Origin: Ianthella basta
Lineage: Eukaryota; Porifera; Demospongiae; Verongiida; Ianthellidae
Assembly (NCBI GenBank): GCA_964019415.1
Contig: OZ025881.1
Location: forward strand, 3,041,780-3,105,779
Direction of reading: 5' to 3'
Length of the DNA stretch: 64,000 nt
Positions 52,700-63,801 of the stretch are shown in pieces. The position numbers and the translations under genes were made by a program. The notes under the pieces are model-generated. The model saw nothing but the letters and a program-made list of their open reading frames with translations. It was not told the DNA's origin and did not search any database. Position 1 is the first letter of the stretch, and each line of letters begins with the position of its first letter.

Positions 52700-53320
52700 A
52701 TGATACAGTATACAAAACAGCCAATACGTTTAATACAGTTTATTAATTTTATTCATACACATCAGGTCCTGTCACTTGTGCACTTGCCATCCCCTATTTA
52801 TTCTGCTGTTGCCTTTTATCCTGCATGTTCTGTTTTGCACTCTTGTGCAACTGAAGAAGGCCCTTTTAGGGCCGAAACGTTTTGCCTGTTGTTAAAAAGT
52901 GCACCACATGTTTAACGCTCAACAAATCCCCTTTTATGAATGTCCGGACGTGGTAATGAATCTCTATTCTATCACATGTAATCTACCTGTGGATGGTTGT
53001 CTCTTGTGGCTGCCATTGCTCTTCTGGTTAGCTAACTTGGTACAAGAAACTGACATGTATCCTCTAACATACTCTAGCAGTTACTTCAAATATGCTTGAC
53101 TCGGTGTGCTGAAGTTTGTACATTCTTAAGCAGCACAGGGTGGACACAATTATCCTTTTCCCATTTTTACTCAATACACAATCCAGATGCAGTTTATATC
53201 AGTGTGAAAGTGTTTACACATTACATATATTGCTCTTCTTTAACCTTATAAACTCGAACTTTAAACTTTGCACCATGCATTCAATAGCATAGTTATTAAA
53301 ATGGAAGCGAATGGTGATTG
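52700..53320. other. Intergenic with a SINE/MITE-like stem-loop
   Basis: 52850-52885 reads GAAGAAGGCCCTTTTAGGGC continuing to CGAAACG, a small stem-loop with the GCCGAAACGT word often found at repeat ends. No coding exon for the upstream part of ZNFX1 copy 2 was recognised. Confidence 0.4.
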
Positions 53321-53553
53321 TGAACCATGAGCTCACACTTTGTGGCGTATTCTCTGCCAGAAGGGCAAAGATGACAAGAGCATAGTTCAACACGGCCTCC
53401 AAGGAAGACTGAGGGCTCCTCGTTTGCCAGTTCAGGAGTGTATCAAGGGCATATGGTCAAAGAACACAAAATTGGAGGAAGACTATGAGAATGGCAAATG
53501 TCCGCATGCAGGCTGTAAAGCTTAGAGATTGCATACTTCGGCTCCACTGCGAT

Positions 53554-53595
53554 GGCAATTCAAACAAGAGTCTGTAGGCTCTTGTTTGAATTGCC
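53554..53595. repeat. Perfect 17 bp-arm hairpin with an 8 bp loop
   Basis: GGCAATTCAAACAAGAG and CTCTTGTTTGAATTGCC flank TCTGTAGG. The arms are fully complementary. It lies between ZNFX1 copy 2 and the death-domain gene. It could be a small-RNA hairpin, a cruciform or a tiny fold-back element. Confidence 0.85.
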
Positions 53596-53716
53596 CCTGT
53601 TCCATAGACTAGCACAGATTGGTAGGGAGAAAGTATGCCAATGTGTGCAAAATTTAAAGGTTCACTGTATTAATCAGGCATGGCAAGGTGACAAGAAAAG
53701 CCAGCAAAGTAAGGTC

Positions 53717-56700
53717 CTACCACTGCTGTAGGTCCTCTAGCTGGAAAGGCAGTCCATTTAAGGATTTGTAGCAAAAGACAAGAGCTCATTACTTGCACAA
53801 TCTTTTATGTGTAACCTCAATATTTGTACTTACAAGCCCACGTGATTTATAATGAGTTTACTCATCATTCGCATCTAAAGGGCAAACAGATCAGTTTTAT
53901 AAGAAGCAACATGTACAATTACCTCATCCTGCCCTTTCTCCTTCTGCAGTTGTGAGGTAGTACCCTGCTCATTTTGCTTTGAAACCAAGAGGGCACCTGC
54001 AGGCTGGATGATTGACAGAACATCAATGCAGGCAGCACCATGGCAAGGGCTAAACAACACTATTAGCAAAGTCAGCCACCACATGTGCCAGTATATCTTA
54101 TGCAACAGAAATTTTAAAGCAATGCCAAAGCATGTACCTTTGTGAGCTGATCAGTGTCACTTGGAGAAACTTTCTCCAGTTGCATCACTTGCTGTTGAAG
54201 CATCTCATTTTCTGTCTCCAGTTCTGATTTCATGGCTTCCAGTGTATCAACCTTGCATTCCAGCTGTGACTCCGTGGTATTCAACAGGGACTGCTCTCGA
54301 GTAGCAGTTTCCTGTTGTGTGTACAAAGAGATATCATAAACAACGTACATACACATTATAACCCTTCAAATCTTATAAATGAGTTTGTGTACACATACAC
54401 ATAAACTTGTGAAGAGTAAAGCATGTCAGTAGAACCCAATTTCAAATTTCACACATGTATACTGTGAGTCCAGCATAAAAATGGCATCTACATACGAGCA
54501 CCGTACTTTGCGTGGTGTTCCTTCATGCAAAATGTTGACATCAGGTGTTTCATTTCATGGTGCTGTTCCTTAGGAAGGTTGTGGGATGTTCGTGGCCCAG
54601 CTCTAGATTCTTTGCAAATGCGTGTAACTGAGGAAGACGAGAGTGGTAGCTTAGCGGATGCTTGTATTTTTCTTGATGGCACCTCTGTGACTCAGGAAAG
54701 GACCTATGAGCCACTGTTGCCGCTAGCCTATTTGTTCAACAGCCAACCACATTTGCTCTTGTTGCTATATGATGCAAAATCGCCTTTCTGGTCATGCAAG
54801 AAAATGGTGCATAACTTCACATAAAGTTTGGTGCTTGAGTGCGCAGCGCAAGGAAGTTCGTCGTGAAGTAAATCCACATCAATGGGACCCAATGGGTTAA
54901 TCCAAAGCATAGATGTATTGTGGACGAAGTATACTTTAACTCAAACTGCTGATCAGCCTAGCTGGCTTTGAGGAACACACAGAACACACAGGGCGGGTAC
55001 GCTATAGACAACACTATGATGATTTATGACAACCAAGTGCACAGTTGAGTTACAATCATACACAGAAATGCATTACCTCTACTCTCAAGGCTTGCACTAG
55101 TCGCTCCTTAAGGCTTGCAATCTCCTCTTGCTGCTGTCTTTCTACCTCACGGTTGGCTTTCAATTTGGTTGTAAGAGCAACATTGTCCATGAAGAGATTT
55201 GCCAATTTCCGCTCCAGGTCTTTCAACTTTTCCTCCAGTTCACTAATTGTGGACTGCAACTCATTGACTGCACCAACACCAGTGCCCTCCAGTGGAATGC
55301 CTGTGCCATTTGACTGTTTGTGCAAGCAGAAAGTTCACAATCTGTCACATTACTAGTAATTATGCACATTGCATGCATGCAAAATTTCACAGCTACTTAC
55401 ATGCACCATCACCGCCTGCTCATCTTCAGATTCTGGAACAGAGCCATGTGGGTCAGATCCAACTTGACCTGAAAGAAATTAGGAAAATGTGCTGCTGGCA
55501 ACAGCTTGCAAGACAGTGCAATTACTGATCTACACACACACAGAGGGGTAGAATGCATGTACTGCAGACTAACCTGTGTCTGACTCCCAGTGTTGCTCAA
55601 TCGCTTTGGCTTTGATTGTCCGACCAGTTAAAGGCTCCTGAATGTGTAATACAATACAAGAGAAGGTGACTATAATGTGTGTGGGCCATGGAATAGTCTT
55701 GTGTGAAAGATCCAAAAGACTCATGTATGATCTCAATTAAATTTTGCAAACATTTAGCTATGAGGCACTAGCCAAAAATGACCATAAAATATACAACAAT
55801 TGAAAGACTCAAATATTGGAGTTAAACCTTAGGCTTCTAAGTTGGCAGCTGAAAATGTTGGGAGAACCAGAAACTAAACAGATCTTTGCATAAAGCACCT
55901 ATAGGTAACTGATGATCAAAACATCATGAGCCAAATCCATTTTGCTCAAAGCATGTCATGCATATGCAGCATGCAGGGAGAGACAGCTACCCCATTCTAT
56001 ACAAATGTTGAGCAACAGTGCGTACTGTGCACACAGCTATGTATGTATACCTTAGTGTCTGGGTCAATCAAGCAGTAGGTCTGGTACGGGAGGATCTGTG
56101 AAGTACAATAGTAAAAGGAACAGTATTATACTTGCAGTCGGATAATGTCACACTGCAAAGTGAACAATTATATTACAAGGACAAACTATTTTACAATACA
56201 AATAATTCATTTGTCATGACTCAAAGAAGATAGGCACAGAATGGAAAGTTAGCACCAGCTTGTATCAAACCCGGAACAACTTACATCCTATCATGGGGTT
56301 TCAGCATCCCAAGCCAATCACCCATGCCGTGACAATTCGCCCTTCCTTTCCTTATATAGGCTAGTATGAAACAATGGAAAGGCTCAACTATAACCTTGTA
56401 GGTGTGTCAGGTGTGCCACTACTTATTGCCACCGCTGTTAGATGATTAATATACATCATTTCGTTTTACTCCAGTGCATGGCTTAGATATCATTCTGTTG
56501 AAGATGTCACACCATGCTACTGCTATGTATATCAGGGCATAGGAATGCAGATTGAATTGGGGGCACATGAATGTCATGTGATCTAAGTTTGCAGAAAATT
56601 ATGGAAAGAAAATGGCCACTGCTAGTGTGTACTGAAATACAATCAAAGACAAGTACGGCTAACGAAGCTGATTAAGGGCATAGCCAGTGACTTGCATAGC

Positions 56701-59700
56701 TGTAGATATTTCTTTCACCATAGAGGAGCTCCCTAACTAAGGAATAGGGCTGGGCAGAGACTTTATGTCTTAGAGATCAGTGGAGCACCATCTAGAGGAG
56801 ACTTCTGAAGGGGCGGCACAATCTCAAGGAGACTTTAGAAGGGGGGCACATGCCCTTGGTGCCCCCCCCCCCCCCCCCCTGCTTCCTATGCCTATGTATA
56901 TAGAGGTAGTCTATCGAGCTAGACCTCTTTTGTGTTTCGCATAACCAGAAGTAACGGGCAGGGAAAGGCAAAAGAGGATCTAGCATAGGTCATTAATATT
57001 CATAATAAGGTATTTAACACTTTGCAAGCAACATGCACTGCAGTCTGGCTTGCTAGATCGTCCCACCCAGGGTAAACCGGCTACGATTTCTGCAGTGTAG
57101 CGAGTCTGTGCAACCAGTCAGTTAGCCTAGCAAGCTAGCCCCTCTCCGCCTGGGGGCGCTTAGCTTCCTTACACAGCAGAGAGGGTCTAGACAACATTAC
57201 ACTTCTGTAGCTTCTCGCTATGTATTTTGCACTTGCAATTGTTATCTCAACGGGATCCCTTATCTAAACTACGCAACCGTAGTTTTAATACGTACTTCTA
57301 ATAATGGCAGAGCCTTGTGCGGTGTGCAGTAGGGTGCTCAAGGAAGCATATCGAGTGCGAGACAGGTTTGGGAAGCCGACACAACTAGGGACGGTGATTG
57401 TGAACCTGCTTGATGAGGCCCTGTGTGAGAACACGCCTAGCACTGTCTGCCGCAAGTGCAGATACGAACTGTTACGCCTCGAGGAGTTGAAGAAGGAGTG
57501 CGAAGAGGTTAAGGGCAACCTGAAGACTCAATTACGAGCTTGTCAGCTTCCACAATGGCGGCAAGTGCTTCGCACCCGTTCGCCGTTAGCGGAATCCACT
57601 GGAGTATCGCCAGCAACTAAGAGAACATATCGTTCGGTCAGCGCGGCAAGAAAAGAGCTCTTCCCAATGGTGCACCCAACCCCAACTGATGTTACAGCGA
57701 GTGTAACACCGATTGCGTGTGAACACAGCAACGCTAGCATAACCCAAGTGCCTGTCTCTACCTCAGAAGCCCACAGCGTGCACAGGGCCATCGCTCCCAG
57801 TATACATAACACCTCGTGATTACAACATTGAACTATGAATACTATTGACACGATTCGTGTCAATTGTATTCATAACCATGCAATTCCTAGACCTTCTTCC
57901 CTCCCAGGGCGCAAGCGCCCGGGGGCGAAGTGGGGCTAGCGCACTATAACATACTACCAGTCAGTTAGCACAGTTAGGAGCTGAGGATAGCTGAACCACT
58001 GAGCTCTGTATGCACTGCAAGTTGGCCATTCCAAAAAGCAAGCCCAAGTACTGCTTGCACGAGTTGACCCAAGGAGGCAGCCTGACCGAGTTGTATCATC
58101 AGCTGAGAGGAATTGCTGGCGCTGAGTTGTCTGCAAGTCTGGGTCCCACTTCTTGTGCTTGTCATGCCGGGGTAAGCTTGTAACGATTGCGAATCAGAAG
58201 AAACGCTACAAAGAGTCAAGGAGTGAACTTCTTCGCAAGCTGCATGACACCTCTGCTCCCTCTCTGATGAGAATAAGCCCTCAGAGATTGACTAGTCGGT
58301 TACAGAAACGACCTCTGCTGTCTCCGGCTAAAACTGGAGTCTCCCCTTTTGCCAAAAGACAAGTTTCTGGTTTAGGGAGCACCAAAAAGCCATCAGCAAT
58401 GCCTGTTTCTCGCTGCGAGTTATTTACAGGAGCTTCAAGAATCCTTGTGCGTACTACCATTTCATGAGCAGCTTAAAGAAGCATTGGGTCACTTGAGATA
58501 ATGTCCATCCACACAGTGAAGAGCACCGCCATTACTGCTCACGCTGCAACAAACCATCCATGTTTAACTAACATGGAGGTGTCAACGAGGTGCCACTACT
58601 AGTTGGATCCAGCTAGTTGATCTCATTGGTCAATCGGCTATTAATATAAACGACCTCTGCTAGACCCTCTTTTGCCTTTCCCTGCCCGTTACTTCCGGTT
58701 ACGCGAAAACGCGAAGGAGGTCTAGCTTGACAGACTAATATAGGGGCTTATCCAACCGTAGGGAAGGTATTCTCAAGATGAAGGCAGTGCACTAATGCAC
58801 AGATGTAACGTTGTGAGGTTCTGTGACTTTCACTGTTTGCTATTGATGAACGTTAAATCAAAGGCGAAAACTGTGGTATAGCACTGGGCTCTTATTGTTA
58901 GCCAATCAGCTTCATGTGCAATGTTTATTTTGTTCTAAAGTTGTTGCTCATTTTCACACATTTGTTGCCATGCAGCTGCTGTTCACATAGCATTTGACTC
59001 TTTCTCACATGTTCATGTGTCACCTTGTGGATGGATGTCATGGCAGCAAATGCTCATGACATCCTATGACTACACGACTTGCTTGTGCATGCTGGCTAGC
59101 TAGATGCATCAAAGAAAGGATAAAATGGGATAAAATTGGTTGATGTGGATGTAATCATATTTAGCATGAAATGCTCTTCACGCGTATGTAAGTGTCAAAC
59201 TCTTTTCTGAATGCAACGGGCTTTGTCCACTGCACAACACTGCTACATGCGAGCTAAAACATTTTCATGTAGCTAAACAGAGCCTTCTCTACACACAGTG
59301 GCTGCCCCGTCTCCATGACTGAGAATTCAGGTAACTTGGTAAGGACTGACATGCGCCACTACCTTGAAATCAATCGCTTTGTTGCTACGCTGAAACACCC
59401 TTCGCAGAGGCCTCATTTCTGGCTGAAGTACATAGCTAGCTACTAAGTTCCTCTGGTTGCGGTGAAAACAAGAACAGTGATTCTTCTACAGAGGACTCCT
59501 TCTGAGCTCTTGCGCATTCCTTCTGATCCGGTCCGCTACGCTTTTCGTGATTCAATGGTTTAATAAAGAAGCAGGCTTCTTGGAGTTATTCAGTCCTGTG
59601 CCATCTCTAATCACTTCTTTCTAACACAATGCCTTTTGGTTTGCCATATCCTCCTGAGTCGATAAGCATCTGCCGATGGGGTACCTAGGAAACAACGTTG

Positions 59701-62700
59701 TAGCTCAATTCGTTCGACAATTCAAAACATTCTCGTTCAAAAAACAACAAGCTAGTTATATTATGGCACGCTCGGGCATTAATCTAATGTAACTCACTCG
59801 GGTGCTTTGGCCTTGTGGTTAAATTAGATAACACCCTCGCGGCCACAATTATAACTATAATGTGTTGAATGGAATTCCTTACCTCTGTGACTTGCAAAAG
59901 GTCTGCAGTGAATGTCTTCCTTTCCCTCAGCAGTGTCAAGAAGACGTCCACAGAGGGACTGAAGATGAACACTCCTGGGATGCACACCTCAATGATGCAC
60001 TGCTCCAAAAGGATCCATAAGGTCTCCAATTGAACGCTGCGTTGGATCACATCAAGAGCACAGTGGCTGGGAATGAGGAAAGTGACAGTTGTACTTTGAC
60101 TCTCTTTGGCATCATAGCAGACAATCTTCTCTTGTGGGATGCCATATGCCGTGCTGAGGATTCGAACCTGGAGACGATAGCAGTCTTCACATGTGAAGTT
60201 ATCAAATGATTTCAATGCAGTGATGTTCAGTGGTACCAGCATGTCATCCTGTCTAGGAGATGACTGTTCTTTTTCATGCTCAGATCCTTCAGCAAGGGCA
60301 TCTTTCAGCAGTGTGGCTCGCTCATAAATGGCCAGATGTATGTTGTAGTGAGAAAGGATGGCTTCTGCAACTCCTCGCTCGTTTGCTGACACTGGGATGG
60401 CACCCACAGCCTTCCTTAGGAATCGAGTGCTGTCCCACATTCGCATCACAGACATCTGACTCAAAAGGCTATCAATAGATTCAGCAGACGCAATAGCATT
60501 TTCACCCATTGCCCATTGATGCAGACCCAGTTGGCAGTGTTGGTCGGCTGCCATCTTCACCTTGGCAAAGTGGGGTTTTAGCAAGGTTTTGATGACAGTG
60601 AGGGCATTGCCATAGAAGAGTTTGATAATGACAGTGGGATCGGATTCAGAGCGGAGGTCTGAAAGGTCTTGAGCCAAAAGATCCATCTTCAGTTTCATGT
60701 AGTCGTGAAGATCTGCCTTCTTAGCTAAGTGGTGAAGCTCAAGAACCTCTGAACTCCCAGTAGATGACCTACTGCGCTTTAGTGGCAGCTCTACAATAAA
60801 CCAATCAAAACGACTTGACTCCATCATTGAACACATTAAAATGCATGTAGACCACATGTAGACCATGATATGATCTTGCATTGTATGCAGCTAAAATGAT
60901 CAAGCCAGCAAGCTGACCTACGTATATGCTGAGACACTTATACTTTAAAGAACACTGAGCAGGAACTATACAACTTCAAAATTTTAAATCCAGAATTACT
61001 ATAATGTTATTTCAGTGCCTCTTTCAGCTACCATGCCATATACTTCAACTTAATACCTTTTTAAATTACCTGGTTTTGGCAAAGGGTCTTCAGATTCAAA
61101 GGAAACATCTATATATGTAGAGAGAAACACCTCTACAAGTAACTACGTATGCCATCAATAAGCTGCGTGTGTTGCTGCTTCACAGATCCATGATAGTGAT
61201 ACCCAATGATATGACAATAAAGACAGATGAGCATGCATGCAAGCTGACCTGCAATTGGAGCTCCTTGTAATGATTCCACAACAGCAGCATAAACATCTTC
61301 CATTGGCTTCGCTCCACAGATCCATTTCACAGCATCCAGAACATTTTGCCAGGAACAAGATGACCCCTGTAGCCATTTGGTAAACATCTTCCTTGGGTGT
61401 CCTGACCTTTCTTTCTCAATCTCATCCAAGACATATGGCTCCAGATCTAACTGTAGACCCACATCATACCACATGGCAGCTATGCGAGGAACTGCAAAGC
61501 GAACTAAATCCTTCAGAGCAGGCCGAATGGTACACAGTGGTGCCACGGGAGCATGGGGACCTGCACCGAAAAAAATGGAATGGTAGCTAGCTACAGAGAA
61601 AGTGCTAACTGCTAAACTCCTTGAGGGAGGAAACCCTCTATTCCCTAAGGGCACGTGCGGGCAGTAGTTAAAGAGACAGTTCAACAAAGAGGCCGCGATG
61701 AATAACACTGCTGACTGAGCTGCACGCGTCTGGTAACCAACCCGTAATGTACACCGGCCCACTTTACTCAGGCCTCCATTTCATTTTGTTTCCCATTCCG
61801 GCTTTTATAACTTGCCTCATAGGAGTTAGACTAGACCCTTTCCCTCTCACGGTATTGTGCAATGGGGGAAAGGGCTGGCTTGCCAGACTAGAAATGCCAC
61901 GAAAGATGGCAATTTCTCAACAAACCATCCGCATCGATGGAATCCAGGTCCACAGACTTACCAAATGACGATCTGCCGTTATTATCTCAGGCTCGGGGTC
62001 ATATAGGGTTCTAGATCGACGGCACGAGCAGCAAATGTCAAAACTGCCAACAGACAGACAAATAGACTGAAGCAATCACTTAACACCCTGCGCTATCGCA
62101 CGTGGGGTAATGACAGTAAACATGGGGAATCACTCCTTCCAGCGTATATGCAGCCATCAGCGTATCACCGGAGTGTTACCATCATCATCATCATCATCAT
62201 AATTTTATTTTACTACAGGAGGTGCTGCATCTGCATAGCCGCAGGTTTTCATGCAGATTCTGATTTACCATAATACAAGGACAAAACATGAGGGGAGGGA
62301 GGGACATGTAATATGGCTGGGACAGAGGATAATAGGATGCAATCATTGTCAAGGAAAATAATGAGGTGGTCAGAAATCAATGTCAATCAATCAATATTCA
62401 GCACCGCAGCAGTCAGCTGCCTCCTCTCCTCACAAAGGGGCGGGGTGGCTAGGGCCTACGCCTTACTAGTAAGACAACGCGCCAACACATCATATGCTCA
62501 CCTCGTTTTAACATCTCCTCAGAAGTCCCCTCTGTGTTAGCTACCGCTCCAGAACCGATCATAATCGCCGTGGATGATTCAGAAGCCGATTCCACAACAG
62601 GGCGAGGTTCTGCTCCAACACTTTGGGCTAGCTTCTTCGCTTCGGCAGCCACCTTTTCAGCGAAAGATTGTTTAGCATTTTCAGGCACAGACTGGTAAAG

Positions 62701-62757
62701 TTTCTCGAACTGGGAAAGTGCCTCTGCCTCTGACGGCTTGTACTCACCGTCGGCCAT
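53717..62757 (-). CDS. Death-domain protein with C-terminal coiled coil, 11 exons
   Basis: Exons (minus): 62502-62757, 61249-61560, 61070-61108, 59883-60790, 56051-56095, 55574-55637, 55401-55468, 55077-55313, 54138-54311, 53923-54003, 53717-53740 (the last is tentative). Every junction is GT-AG with matching phase, giving 735 residues. It starts MADGEYKPSE (AAAATGGCC context). Residues about 98-180 form a death domain (RPALKDLVRFAVPRIA, MWYDVGLQLDL, FTKWLQG, NVLDAVKW). Residues 203-505 are a large unrecognised region ending in a part with TVTFLIPSHCALDVI. Residues about 565-728 are coiled coil (ISELEEKLKDLERKL, VERQQQEEIASLKERL, MKSELETENEMLQQQ). Likely a cytosolic signalling adaptor acting through death-domain and coiled-coil oligomerisation. 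No enzyme motif seen. Intron 4 (3.8 kb) contains a TIR transposon; exons hidden there cannot be excluded. Confidence 0.82.
56840..56900. repeat. C18 homopolymer and hAT-like end sequence in intron 4
   Basis: GGGGGGCACATGCCC is followed by a run of 18 C (56862-56879) and TGCTTCCTATGCCTATG. A 30 bp duplication (GGAGACTTCTGAAGGGGCGG and its neighbour) precedes it. The style resembles ends of hAT-type elements. No partner end was identified. Confidence 0.4.
57304..57819 (+). CDS. Cys-pair zinc-finger-like protein inside the transposon, 171 aa
   Basis: Starts ATAATGGCAGAG. It has CAVC near residue 6 and CRKC near residue 48, about 40 residues apart, followed by a basic/acidic helix (LLRLEELKKECEEV) and a Ser/Thr-rich tail with STGVSPATKR. 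The paired C-x2-C arrangement recalls ZAD-like or BED-like DNA-binding domains, but I cannot assign a family. A diverged sister segment with the same order of motifs (CMHC, CLSC, KTGVSPFAKR) lies near 58005-58470. It is probably a transposon-encoded DNA-binding protein on the strand opposite to the host gene. Confidence 0.5.
   Translation: MAEPCAVCSRVLKEAYRVRDRFGKPTQLGTVIVNLLDEALCENTPSTVCRKCRYELLRLEELKKECEEVKGNLKTQLRACQLPQWRQVLRTRSPLAESTGVSPATKRTYRSVSAARKELFPMVHPTPTDVTASVTPIACEHSNASITQVPVSTSEAHSVHRAIAPSIHNTS
57834..57874. repeat. 41 bp palindrome
   Basis: Arms of 20 bp around a single central base: TATGAATACTATTGACACGA faces TCGTGTCAATTGTATTCATA with one mismatch. It lies 15 bp after the 57304-57819 frame inside the transposon. 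Confidence 0.85.
58005..58470 (+). pseudogene. Second, broken copy of the Cys-pair domain in the transposon
   Basis: Frames near 58007 encode CMHCKLAIPKSKPKYCLHEL and, in a shifted frame from about 58150, CLSCRGKLVTIANQKKRYK and later SPAKTGVSPFAKR. The order of motifs parallels the 57304 protein. The two halves are in different frames, or joined by an intron I cannot see. Confidence 0.45.
58737..59882. other. Remaining intron 4 sequence of the death-domain gene
   Basis: I see no exon, TIR pair or RNA gene here. Confidence 0.4.
61827..61891. repeat. 65 bp fold-back in intron 1 of the death-domain gene
   Basis: CTAGACCCTTTCCC faces GGGAAAGGGCTGGCTTGCCA ending GACTAG, around a loop of about 25 bp. 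The TCTGGCTTGC end word recurs at 57046 and 62800, so it may be a small repeat family. Confidence 0.55.
62183..62201. repeat. (ATC)n microsatellite
   Basis: About six ATC units in intron 1 of the death-domain gene. Confidence 0.9.
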
Positions 62758-62801
62758 TTTGCTGAGGGTGGGGGAATTAGAGTAGCTACACAAACTAGTC
62801 T

Positions 62802-62826
62802 GGCTTGCTAGACCGTCTAGCAAGCC
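62802..62826. promoter_or_regulatory. 25 bp palindrome 45 bp upstream of the death-domain gene start
   Basis: GGCTTGCTAGA and TCTAGCAAGCC are perfect inverted copies around CCG. It lies within 70 bp upstream of the ATG, so it may be in the 5' UTR or core promoter. It could be a regulator site or a leftover repeat end; related words occur at about 57046 and 61870. Confidence 0.4.
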
Positions 62827-62836
62827 TTACTAAATA

Positions 62837-63801
62837 TCATTGGGGTGACGAAGCCCCTCTCTTCTGGGTGGTGTGAAACCGGAAATTTTGGTACGTCGCA
62901 TTTGCGCAATAGTTTACCATATATGGTAGGTACGTACCAGGGCTGTGCGCAATACCATCCATGCTGTCTATATAGTCTTGTTCCCAAGGGCTAGGAAGGA
63001 GGTTAGCTATCTCTCGCCGCAAGCCGAGTCAGTGGTCTGCAATGCAGCCTGATCCGCTGACGGGGGCAACTGCCAGCTGCAGGATAAGGAAGAGGAAGTA
63101 GACGAGGGCATTGGCTCACTGGCTACACAAGGATTGAGTGGGTCAGGCACGAAGTGTACTGCACTTTGATGGCTGGCTTGATCGTTGTCGCGGAAGTTGA
63201 ATCGGTCCAGTAGAGCTTCACATGCATACTTACGCACCGGCTGGACGGGCCTTTCAGGGTAACGAGTGAGGGTGCACTGGACCAATTAGCTCTACATGGA
63301 CTTCAGGGGGAGGGTAGGTAGTGTGCTGCAGCTTTGCTACCATTTAGCTACCTTCTCTTACTCAGCCTTGCTAGCTGTAGTGAAGTTAAAATTGGGTGGG
63401 TCTATTCCTTGTATATTGGCCACTTGCAGATAAGCAGCTGCAGTCTGACACTGCATGCCCAACCTTAATGCAAATCCTGCTGTCACCATCATTAATCACA
63501 CCAACATGTCCCTGTATGCATACTCCGGCTCACCCCCACAAGGTTTTACATTCGTCTAGTTATATGTACTAGGTTGAGTTAAAGTTGGTCAGATATATGT
63601 GAGACTGCATGCATGCTCTACAGAAGATTGACCCTGAAACTGTAGCTGTAAGCTTGTGCACAAAGATGTGTACGTACGTGTCCATGTCTCTGTCACCACT
63701 ATGTATTTGCATGCATGTGCACATGCATGATGGTCCCAATACAGCCAGTTCCCAACTATCTATAGCTTATTATTGCAATGTACTATATTCAGTATGAGAG
63801 C
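62837..63801. other. Intergenic; weak unassigned minus-strand frames
   Basis: Two overlapping minus-strand frames (62837-63022 and 63007-63285) show no family motif and no clear splice sites. I do not call a gene. Confidence 0.35.

Larger units (their letters stand above)
56907..58736 (+). mobile_element. DNA transposon with ~85 bp TIRs in intron 4 of the death-domain gene
   Basis: The left arm 56907-56991 and right arm 58652-58736 are inverted copies: TAGTCT.TC.AGCTAGACC, AGAAGTAACGGGCAGGGAAA, then GGCAAAAGAGG.TCTAGCA. Length 1.83 kb. Inside are the plus-strand frame 57304-57819, a related second segment near 58005-58470, and a palindrome at 57834-57874. No DDE transposase was recognised. 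Superfamily unknown. Confidence 0.8.

Noticed and set aside
53340-53525. Plus-strand frame ending KCPHAGCKA, with a CQKGKDDK stretch
   Set aside because: Short, no splice context, and no match to a domain I know; possibly a repeat fragment but not supportable.
56100-59880. Additional exons of the death-domain gene in intron 4
   Set aside because: The flanking exons are already in phase and I found no minus-strand exon with good splice sites there, although this cannot be excluded without transcripts.
63007-63285. Minus-strand 92-codon frame upstream of the death-domain gene
   Set aside because: No motif, no clear splice sites and overlapping frames of equal quality; left as unassigned.
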